This document shows, piece by piece, positions 1 through 5,000 of a DNA stretch of 5,000 bases. The translations under genes were made by a program, and so were the position numbers. Position 1 is the stretch's first letter; each line of letters starts with the position of its first letter. This DNA is from Tardiphaga alba (lineage in GTDB: Bacteria; Pseudomonadota; Alphaproteobacteria; Rhizobiales; Xanthobacteraceae): positions 875,001 through 880,000 of the forward strand of contig NZ_CP036498.1 in NCBI RefSeq assembly GCF_018279705.1, given 5' to 3'. The notes below the pieces were generated by a model. That model was not told the DNA's origin and did not search any database. It saw nothing but the letters and a program-made list of their open reading frames with translations.

Positions 1-2
1 CC

Positions 3-713
3 GTCGCCTGGCGTGGCGAATGGGCGGCGGCGCGTGAATTCAAGCTGCCGATCACCAGCCATATCGCCTCCGATCGCGCAGCTGCTGCGATGGGCGGAAT
101 CCTCACGCTTCACCGCGAAGGAATGCTGGGGCCGGACGTGTTGCTGGTTCATGCCACGCATGCGAGCCCGTCCGATTTGCGGCTGCTGGCGGAGACAAAA
201 TCGCCGCTGTCGATCAGCCCTTGGACCGAACTCGAAGTCGGCTATGGCCTGCCGCCATTGGCGCAGATGATGGATGCACGCGTGCCGATGAGCCTGTCGG
301 TGGACAATATGGTGCTCGCCGGCAATGCCGACATGTTCGGTGTGATGCGGGTGACCGCGGATCTCGCCGCCGGCATGGCGGAGAAGCAGGGCGCGTTGTC
401 GGATCGGATGGCACTGCAATGGGCCACCATGGGAGGCGCCGAGGCGCTCGGTCTCGGCAAAATTGTAGGCAGTCTCACCGTCGGCAAACGCGCGGATCTC
501 ATCGCGGTGCGGATGGACAGCCTCAACACCAGCCCTGTGAAGAACGTGGATTTCCTGCTGACCCATGCGGCGCGCCCGAATGATGTCGACTTCGTCATGA
601 TCGATGGCGTGGTTCACAAGGAGAGTGGACGTCACAGCCGCATTGATGTGCCCGCATTGCTGGCCGAATCTGCCGACATGATCCGGCGATTGCGTATCCA
701 GGCCGACATCTAG
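3..713 (+). CDS. Amidohydrolase family protein (TrzA/AtzA/SsnA/cytosine deaminase-like), C-terminal part
   Basis: The frame is open from the left edge to the TAG at 711-713 (236 residues seen), so the N-terminal half, including the usual HxH motif, lies outside the window. It reads as the second half of the TIM-barrel of a metal-dependent amidohydrolase. Visible candidate metal or catalytic residues are His in ITSHIAS (codon 60-62), His in LLVHATHAS (codons 150-152 and 159-161) and Asp in SLSVDNM (codon 303-305). The segment SISPWTELEVGYGLPP follows the family pattern of an SP.(S/T)E..xG.G.PP substrate loop. The C-terminus has the typical small beta-sandwich signature GSLTVGKRADLIAV and then VMIDGVVHKESGR. 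Family members hydrolyse C-N or C-Cl bonds of N-heterocycles and related compounds, usually in the cytoplasm; the substrate cannot be told from this part. An internal ATG at 90 is not the start, because homologous sequence continues upstream of it. The product family is secure; the exact activity is not. Confidence 0.88.
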   Translation, partial: VAWRGEWAAAREFKLPITSHIASDRAAAAMGGILTLHREGMLGPDVLLVHATHASPSDLRLLAETKSPLSISPWTELEVGYGLPPLAQMMDARVPMSLSVDNMVLAGNADMFGVMRVTADLAAGMAEKQGALSDRMALQWATMGGAEALGLGKIVGSLTVGKRADLIAVRMDSLNTSPVKNVDFLLTHAARPNDVDFVMIDGVVHKESGRHSRIDVPALLAESADMIRRLRIQADI

Positions 714-807
714 ATCGCTGCGAGATTTCGGGAGACCTTGAGGGCAATCGCGCAGCCCACAAAATATTACCTCAGTCTCTGAACTATCCCTGCGCGTGAA
801 CGACTCA

Positions 808-826
808 CCGAGAACGCAACTCTCGG
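808..826 (+). promoter_or_regulatory. Hairpin in the 5' untranslated region of the 838 gene
   Basis: CCGAGA (808-813) pairs perfectly with TCTCGG (821-826) around a 7-nt loop. The 3' arm overlaps the only purine-rich Shine-Dalgarno-like stretch (CGGGGAT, 824-830) before the ATG at 838. If transcribed, the stem could hide part of the ribosome binding site. This is a sequence observation; a regulatory role is inference, and a 6-bp stem may occur by chance. Confidence 0.3.
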
Positions 827-837
827 GGATGCTTTAA

Positions 838-1392
838 ATGAAGTCTTTTGCGCGTTTCTTCGCAATGTCCGCTCTCGCCGTTTCCTCTTTCGTGATTTGT
901 CCCGGCGGGATCGTTCTGGCTCAGCCGGCGAAACAGCAGGCAACGGCAGGCAAGCAGATCGCGCTGACTGAAAAGCAGATCGAGTCATTGCTGGCGGCGC
1001 ATAAGGACATTGATAGTTTTACGGCCAAGGTTGCGCCATCGTCTTCCATCGCGCAGGCGAATGCGAGCGTTGTGACGCAGCTGAATGATGTGGTGAAGAA
1101 GCACGGCTTCGCGGATTATGCCGATTACAGCATCGTGCAGGACAATATCGGTCTGGTGATGGCCGGGATCGATCCGAAGACGAAGTCCTATGTCGGCCCG
1201 GAAGCGTATTTCAAACAGAAGATCGCTGCCGTTCAGGCGGACAAGACCATGTCGGCCGAGGACAAGAAAGAAGCGCTGGACGATCTGCAGGCCAGCATGA
1301 AGTCGCCACTGCCGCCCATCGAGCACAAGGGAAATATCGCGCTCGTTATCAGGCATTTCGACAAGCTGTTGCCGCTGCTCAAGGACGAGTGA
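838..1392 (+). CDS. Secreted (periplasmic) protein of unknown function
   Basis: This is a complete 184-residue gene from ATG 838 to TGA 1390-1392. The N-terminus is a clear Sec signal peptide: K2 and R6, a hydrophobic stretch at about residues 7-27, and a cleavage site after VLA28 before QP. Cys21 is not in a lipobox (preceded by VI), so this is not a lipoprotein. The mature part (about 156 residues) is polar and looks mostly helical. It has an opening helix LTEKQIESLLAAHKDI (43-58), a middle segment KHGFADYADYSIVQDN (88-103), a Lys/Asp/Glu-rich helix at about 123-152 and a C-terminal helix ending LLPLLKDE. I recall similar LTEKQ(I/V)-type exported proteins in Bradyrhizobium-group genomes, but cannot give a domain name or function. 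The start is set by the signal peptide; the Shine-Dalgarno (GGGGAT at 825-830) is weak. The gene lies 124 nt after the amidohydrolase stop, so it probably has its own promoter, though no convincing one is seen. Confidence 0.88.
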   Translation: MKSFARFFAMSALAVSSFVICPGGIVLAQPAKQQATAGKQIALTEKQIESLLAAHKDIDSFTAKVAPSSSIAQANASVVTQLNDVVKKHGFADYADYSIVQDNIGLVMAGIDPKTKSYVGPEAYFKQKIAAVQADKTMSAEDKKEALDDLQASMKSPLPPIEHKGNIALVIRHFDKLLPLLKDE

Positions 1393-1431
1393 AGCGAACG
1401 GGTATCCCGGATCGCGTTCTCATCATCGCGA

Positions 1432-1457
1432 TGCAGCGATAAATCCCCCGCGCTGCA
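1432..1457 (+). terminator. Possible terminator hairpin after the 838 gene
   Basis: TGCAGCG (1432-1438) pairs perfectly with CGCTGCA (1451-1457) around a 12-nt loop, 40 nt after the stop codon. It is followed by AAAAAG and only then TTTT (1464-1467), so it lacks the immediate T-tract of a classical intrinsic terminator on this strand. Its place between the 838 gene and the rrn promoter fits a transcription stop, but the evidence is weak. Confidence 0.3.
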
Positions 1458-1548
1458 AAAAAGTTTTCGCGCATACGCGCCGATCACGCCGCTTTCCACA
1501 TCGCAGACATCGCGGAAACCGCTGCGCTGCAAGCGAATCTCGTGACTC

Positions 1549-1571
1549 GTCGCGCATGAATCTGGTGCGAC
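1549..1571 (+). promoter_or_regulatory. Inverted repeat upstream of the rrn promoter
   Basis: GTCGCGC (1549-1555) and GTGCGAC (1565-1571) form an inverted repeat; the outer five bases, GTCGC and GCGAC, are exact. It lies 20 bp upstream of the -35 box, centred near -67 relative to the inferred start of transcription. That position would suit an activator, but no known factor is recognised from the sequence. A second short inverted repeat, CTGA-CGAT-TCAG (1578-1589), lies between it and the -35 box. Confidence 0.3.
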
Positions 1572-1591
1572 AAGTTTCTGACGATTCAGCG

Positions 1592-1620
1592 TTGACAGTT
1601 TCGGGAGCCACCCCCTATAA
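1592..1620 (+). promoter_or_regulatory. rRNA operon promoter (sigma-70 type)
   Basis: There is a perfect -35 box TTGACA (1592-1597), a 17-bp spacer, and CTATAA (1615-1620) as the -10 box. It is followed by GACGGCCA, a GC-rich discriminator typical of promoters inhibited by ppGpp in the stringent response. The inferred start is near 1627. This is the only good housekeeping promoter found between the 838 gene and the 16S gene, and rrn operons of rhizobia commonly have this architecture. It lies about 690 bp upstream of the mature 16S rRNA. The match is seen directly; activity and start point are inferred. Confidence 0.8.
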
Positions 1621-1706
1621 GACGGCCACTGAGCGCGGCGGCGCCGGGGCCAACGGCCCGGGGCGCAAAGCACGCTCGGTAAGCTCCTTCACTTCGAAGT
1701 GTGCAT

Positions 1707-1733
1707 CAACAATCGGTCAGTTGCCGGTTGTTG
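1707..1733 (+). other. Strong leader hairpin
   Basis: CAACAATCGG (1707-1716) pairs over 10 positions with CCGGTTGTTG (1724-1733), including one T-G wobble, around a 7-nt loop. It is the longest local stem in the early leader, about 80 nt after the inferred start. The following bases (TTTCTGCG) are only weakly T-rich, so it is not called a terminator. It could be an early pause or attenuation structure; this is inference. Confidence 0.5.
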
Positions 1734-1857
1734 TTTCTGCGTCGTGTAAGGGTGTGAGGCTTCTAGGAATGGAGGCATCACGGGCTTCCTTCTTCAGAAA
1801 GATCGCTGATCGGTCGGATGACAGGTTGGTGAAAAATTCTGAAAAAAGAGGTTGCTT

Positions 1858-2009
1858 CCTTCCGACGGAAGGTCTACTGGTTCGCTCCCTTCGGGGCGCT
1901 GGCATCCACGAGATGCCGACCTGTTAGGTCTCACATCGGATAGATCTTCTGCGGAAGATCAAAGATCGAGATTTTCTCCTCGCCAGAGGAGGTGACACTT
2001 TGATGTGTC
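1858..2009 (+). other. Series of six small hairpins in the rrn leader
   Basis: Six short stems follow each other without overlap: CCTTCC/GGAAGG (1858-1872, 3-nt loop); CCC-TTCG-GGG (1887-1896, a UUCG tetraloop); GGCATC/GATGCC (1901-1917); GATCTTC/GAAGATC (1943-1960, loop TGCG); CTCCTC/GAGGAG (1976-1991, loop GCCA); and GACAC/GTGTC (1994-2009). All are perfect pairs. The series ends three nucleotides before the boxA-like element. Such order is not expected from a random spacer and suggests a folded leader RNA, possibly one that guides co-transcriptional assembly or antitermination. Confidence 0.6.
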
Positions 2010-2011
2010 GG

Positions 2012-2022
2012 GCTGTTTGACA
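2012..2022 (+). promoter_or_regulatory. boxA-like antitermination element of the rrn leader
   Basis: GCTGTTTGACA resembles the boxA core (E. coli rrn TGCTCTTTAACA) and the TGTTTGACA form I recall from alphaproteobacterial rRNA leaders. It lies just before the processing stem, the standard place for boxA, where NusB/NusE (S10) bind the nascent RNA and prevent premature Rho termination. It contains TTGACA (2017-2022), but no -10 box sits at a suitable distance, so it is not a second promoter. Confidence 0.6.
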
Positions 2023-2031
2023 AGTTGAGAA

Positions 2032-2062
2032 GAAGAAAGAGAAACGTGGACGGCGGAGTCCT
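2032..2062 (+). other. 16S rRNA processing stem, 5' arm (RNase III)
   Basis: Positions 2032-2056 are complementary to 3868-3892 at 23 of 25 positions, with one further G-U pair and one U-U mismatch. After one A-A mismatch the helix continues for 5 more pairs (2058-2062 with 3862-3866). This long helix brackets the 16S gene and matches the classical pre-16S stem cut by RNase III. The complementarity is seen directly; the enzyme assignment is from established rRNA maturation knowledge. Confidence 0.88.
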
Positions 2063-2174
2063 TGCGGGTCTTGGTTCTGAAGCATTCGGCGCGAGCTGGT
2101 GTTGAAGGGCAGAGACCGGACGAAAGACTTCGGCGGCACTACGTTTTTTACAAGGAAACACCATCGCTGTTTTT

Positions 2175-2249
2175 GCGCTGTGAAGCGCGGACGGCATGTC
2201 GGTTAAGGCTTCGGCTTTGATTGACGTAGAATGGTGGGATCCTCGTCAA
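2175..2249 (+). other. Leader hairpins proximal to 16S
   Basis: Three further stems lie inside the pre-16S loop: GCGCT-GTGA-AGCGC (2175-2188, a GNRA-type tetraloop); AAGGC-TTCG-GCTTT (2205-2218, a C(UUCG)G tetraloop, extendable by two pairs); and TTGACG/CGTCAA (2221-2226 with 2244-2249). The two tetraloops are of the extra-stable classes common in structured RNA. Confidence 0.5.
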
Positions 2250-2284
2250 ACGTTGTGATTATGCCGGTTCAAAAGTTTCAAGTC

Positions 2285-3777
<1,493 letters not shown>

Positions 3778-3785
3778 GGGTCTTC

Positions 3786-3846
3786 AACAGCTTGCTGTTA
3801 TCGACCTGTTTTAAGAAACATCAGTGGCCAGACATTGGATCAATGT
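3786..3846 (+). other. Spacer hairpins between 16S and the processing stem
   Basis: Three perfect hairpins follow the 16S 3' end: AACAG-CTTG-CTGTT (3786-3799), TGTTT-TAAG-AAACA (3807-3820) and ACATTG-GAT-CAATGT (3832-3846). They lie inside the pre-16S loop and are removed on maturation. The third shares its stem sequence with a hairpin between the two tRNA genes. Confidence 0.5.
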
Positions 3847-3861
3847 TTGAGCTGCATTGGC

Positions 3862-3892
3862 GGGACACCGCCGTCTTCGTTTCTCTTTCTTC
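3862..3892 (+). other. 16S rRNA processing stem, 3' arm (RNase III)
   Basis: This is the partner of 2032-2062, pairing antiparallel with coordinates summing to 5924. It lies about 90 nt after the 16S 3' end and 88 nt before tRNA-Ile, the usual position. Directly after it, CACGC-TGGG-GCGTG (3904-3917) forms another small hairpin with an outer ACGA/TCGT extension. Confidence 0.88.
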
Positions 3893-3980
3893 GCGGACGA
3901 ACACACGCTGGGGCGTGCTCGTGACGCTTACAGTCGGTCGCAAGGTCGTGCTGAGCGCAGAGTTTTGCCCTTTGTTGTTA

Positions 3981-4057
3981 GGGCTTGTAGCTCAGTTGGT
4001 TAGAGCGCGCGCTTGATAAGCGTGAGGTCGGAAGTTCAAGTCTTCCCAGGCCCACCA
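3981..4057 (+). tRNA. tRNA-Ile (anticodon GAT)
   Basis: This is a 77-nt tRNA with encoded CCA (4055-4057). The acceptor stem is GGGCTTG/CAGGCCC, the D arm GCTC/GAGC, the anticodon stem CGCGC/GCGTG with loop TTGATAA (anticodon GAT at 4015-4017), and the T arm GGAAG-TTCAAGT-CTTCC. It reads AUC and AUU codons and is released from the rrn precursor by RNase P and 3' processing. It is the first spacer tRNA, in the usual Ile-Ala order. Confidence 0.97.
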
Positions 4058-4112
4058 TATTTGCGCGCTTCGATCTTTGAAGCTGCTGCTCGTGTCGACA
4101 TCGCATCTGCAA

Positions 4113-4131
4113 AACATTGGTTCTCAATGTT
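4113..4131 (+). other. Hairpin between tRNA-Ile and tRNA-Ala
   Basis: AACATTG (4113-4119) pairs perfectly with CAATGTT (4125-4131) around loop GTTCT. The core ACATTG...CAATGT is the same as in the hairpin at 3832-3846, and both are followed by (T)TGAGC. The remaining inter-tRNA spacer (4058-4112, 4132-4150) shows nothing else recognisable. Confidence 0.5.
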
Positions 4132-4150
4132 GAGCATTCGTCTCTGGAAC

Positions 4151-4226
4151 GGGGGCATAGCTCAGCTGGGAGAGCGCGTGCTTTGCAAGCATGAGGTCGT
4201 CGGTTCGATCCCGTCTGCCTCCACCA
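4151..4226 (+). tRNA. tRNA-Ala (anticodon TGC)
   Basis: This is a 76-nt tRNA with encoded CCA (4224-4226). The acceptor stem is GGGGGCA/TGCCTCC with one G-U pair, the D arm GCTC/GAGC, and the anticodon stem CGTGC/GCATG with loop TTTGCAA (anticodon TGC at 4184-4186). The T arm GTCGG-TTCGATC-CCGTC contains one U-U mismatch at its second pair. I recall the same T-arm mismatch in related spacer tRNA-Ala genes, so it is not a sign of decay. Confidence 0.97.
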
Positions 4227-4502
4227 GAAACGGTTTGAGGTTCGGGACTAACAAAACAATCAAACATCTTCGACTGAAGGTAAGTGTGTTCGCAGTGAGC
4301 GCCAATATGGGCAGCTCCTGATAGGTCCGCATACAACTTCGCTTCGGTCTCTTCGTGAGGTCGATGGCGGGATTTATGACATCGTATAGAGGAAATCGAT
4401 CCGAACAGGATCCTGGAGCTTAGGCTTGAGGATTGCTGTGTAATCTCCCGGATCAAGGGTGAACGTCTGCATCGCAGGCTTCCACTGCTTGATCCGTTCT
4501 GC

Positions 4503-4605
4503 TGAAGCTTGACCGCCTCGGCATCGGTTCGATTTTGAGAAGCAAATAACTGGTCTTTCTAAATCATATCCAGCTGCTTGAAGTTCGTGATGCTTGACCG
4601 CGTCG
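4503..4605 (+). repeat. Imperfect direct repeat in the second spacer
   Basis: The 18-mers at 4503-4520 (TGAAGCTTGACCGCCTCG) and 4588-4605 (TGATGCTTGACCGCGTCG) match at 16 of 18 positions, with an 85-nt period. The origin is unknown; it may be a small spacer duplication. Confidence 0.5.
4551..4562 (+). promoter_or_regulatory. Possible second boxA before 23S
   Basis: TGGTCTTTCTAA keeps the TG-TCTTT core of boxA (E. coli TGCTCTTTAACA). It lies in the spacer upstream of 23S, where many rrn operons carry a second boxA. The match is partial (about 8 of 12) and differs from the leader element, so this is tentative. Confidence 0.3.
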
Positions 4606-4694
4606 CGGGCGGATCTGTGCTTCCAACTATGTTGGTCGGTACAGGCAGCTTGCAGCAAACTCTGCCGAGTGTGTGGATATTGATAATGAGAGCA

Positions 4695-5000
4695 ATCAAG
4701 TGTCTTAAGGGTATTCGGTGGATGCCTTGGCAATGAGAGGCGATGAAGGACGTGCTACGCTGCGATAAGCTATGGGGAGCCGCGAAGAGGCTTTGATCCA
4801 TAGATTTCCGAATGGGGAAACCCACCTTCGATAGCCGAAACTCTAAGGTCGCATTGACGCAAGTCGGTGTGAGCTTGGATTTTCGGTTATCAGTTGAAGG
4901 TATGAGACTCCTGAATACATAGGGGGTTTTAAGCGAACCCGGGGAACTGAAACATCTAAGTACCCGGAGGAAAGGACATCAACAGAGACTCCGTTAGTAG
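4695..5000 (+). rRNA. rrl: 23S ribosomal RNA, 5' part
   Basis: The 5' end is placed near 4695 by aligning CGGTGGATGCC (4716-4726) with the same motif about 22 nt into E. coli 23S. Other conserved 5'-domain landmarks are GAGGCGATGAAGGACGTG (4737-4754), TCCGAATGGGGAAACCCA (4807-4824) and GAACTGAAACATCTAAGTA (4944-4962). The gene runs off the right edge, so only about 306 nt are present. Helix 9 is enlarged by an intervening sequence, annotated separately. Confidence 0.96.
4825..4900 (+). other. 23S helix 9 intervening sequence
   Basis: Between the conserved AACCCA (ending 4824) and TATGAG (from 4901) lie 76 nt where E. coli has a 16-nt hairpin. The insert folds into one long helix. CCTTC (4825-4829) pairs with GAAGG (4896-4900). 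After a 4-nt bulge, GATAGCCGAAA (4830-4840) pairs with TTTCGGTTATC (4881-4891, one G-U). TCTAAG (4842-4847) then pairs with CTTGGA (4874-4879, one G-U). Such helix 9 insertions are known in alphaproteobacteria, including Bradyrhizobium and Rhodopseudomonas. There RNase III cuts them out and leaves a 5.8S-like 5' rRNA piece of about 130 nt. Confidence 0.85.

Larger units (their letters stand above)
1627..2284 (+). other. rRNA operon leader (pre-16S 5' external spacer)
   Basis: This is a non-coding leader of about 660 nt between the inferred transcription start and the 16S gene. It is rich in small perfect hairpins, contains a boxA-like element at 2012-2022 and holds the 5' arm of the 16S processing stem at 2032-2062. 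An open frame of 123 codons (1556-1927) crosses the promoter and leader. It has low-complexity, non-protein-like composition and is not a gene. Extra small hairpins near the start of the leader are GGGCC/GGCCC (1647-1659) and the palindrome CACTTCGAAGTG (1690-1701). Confidence 0.75.
4227..4694 (+). other. Second internal transcribed spacer (tRNA-Ala to 23S)
   Basis: This is 468 nt without a gene. It should contain the 5' arm of the 23S processing stem, most likely close to 4670-4694, whose partner lies beyond the window after 23S. Small hairpins visible are GATCC/GGATC (4398-4412), CCAAC-TAT-GTTGG (4623-4635) and GGCAG/CTGCC (4644-4648 with 4662-4666). Open frames on both strands in this stretch have no protein-like features. 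Confidence 0.75.

Noticed and set aside
242..598. 118-codon minus-strand frame opposite the amidohydrolase
   Set aside because: It lies within a coding region of high GC, where antisense frames stay open by codon bias; the plus frame carries the family motifs.
738..770. Possible promoter for the 838 gene (TTGAGG with AAAATATTAC downstream)
   Set aside because: The -35 is partial and no -10 at 16-18 bp matches more than about half of the consensus; too weak to annotate.
1647..1659. GC-rich hairpin GGGCC-AAC-GGCCC as an early terminator or attenuator
   Set aside because: It is followed by GGGGCGC and no T-tract, so it cannot act as an intrinsic terminator.
1556..1927. 123-codon open frame on the plus strand
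   Set aside because: It crosses the rrn promoter and hairpin-rich leader, has no ribosome binding site or protein-like pattern, and fits a chance open frame.
2017..2022. Second perfect TTGACA, suggesting another rrn promoter
   Set aside because: No -10-like hexamer occurs 16-18 bp downstream; the site fits boxA and directly precedes the processing stem.
3981..4226. tRNA genes as phage or island attachment sites
   Set aside because: No integrase, partial tRNA duplicate or foreign sequence is seen; these are standard rrn spacer tRNAs.
4013..4321. 102-codon plus-strand frame with GGIAQLGERVLCKHEVVGSIP
   Set aside because: It is the sense translation of tRNA-Ala, another known annotation artefact; the same holds for the AQLVRARA end of the 3792-4016 frame over tRNA-Ile.
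4124..4456. 110-codon minus-strand frame with RDRTDDLMLAKHALSQLSYAP-like C-terminal end
   Set aside because: This peptide is the antisense of tRNA-Ala and is a well-known false protein in databases.
4374..4825. Minus-strand frames of 119 and 88 codons in the second spacer and 23S start
   Set aside because: They overlap the spacer and conserved 23S sequence, with no Shine-Dalgarno and no recognisable domain.

Overview
The window is a chromosomal segment of an alphaproteobacterium, most likely in the Nitrobacteraceae/Bradyrhizobiaceae group (Bradyrhizobium, Afipia, Oligotropha, Rhodopseudomonas, Nitrobacter). I base this on recall of the 16S sequence (short alphaproteobacterial helix 17, short UUCG-capped V1), the 16S-Ile-Ala-23S gene order, the long tRNA-containing spacer, and an intervening sequence in helix 9 of the 23S rRNA. 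The genus cannot be fixed by eye.

Layout. Positions 3-713 hold the 3' part of an amidohydrolase gene (metal-dependent deaminase/chlorohydrolase type) that runs in from the left edge. Positions 838-1392 hold a complete gene for a small secreted protein of unknown function. Positions 1393-1591 are non-coding. An rRNA operon then occupies the rest of the window. It has a strong sigma-70 promoter (1592-1620) and a structured leader of about 660 nt that carries many small hairpins, a boxA-like antitermination element and the 5' arm of the 16S processing stem. These are followed by the 16S rRNA gene (about 2285-3771), the 3' arm of the processing stem, tRNA-Ile(GAT) at 3981-4057, tRNA-Ala(TGC) at 4151-4226, a 468-nt second spacer, and the first ~306 nt of the 23S rRNA gene (about 4695 to the window end).

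How the parts work together. The promoter has a near-consensus -35 and -10 at 17-bp spacing and a GC-rich discriminator, as expected for a growth-rate and ppGpp controlled rrn promoter. The leader and first spacer contain complementary arms (2032-2062 with 3862-3892) that close the pre-16S loop for RNase III. The 23S gene has an enlarged helix 9 (4825-4900), which probably makes this rRNA fragmented in the mature ribosome, with a 5.8S-like 5' piece. The two protein genes upstream show no functional link to the rRNA operon.

I found no mobile element, CRISPR, phage gene or new protein system here. The most interesting items are RNA structures: the dense hairpin series before boxA, the helix 9 intervening sequence, a duplicated hairpin in the spacer, and a hairpin that spans the 16S 5' end. 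All longer open frames inside the rRNA operon are shadows of RNA genes.
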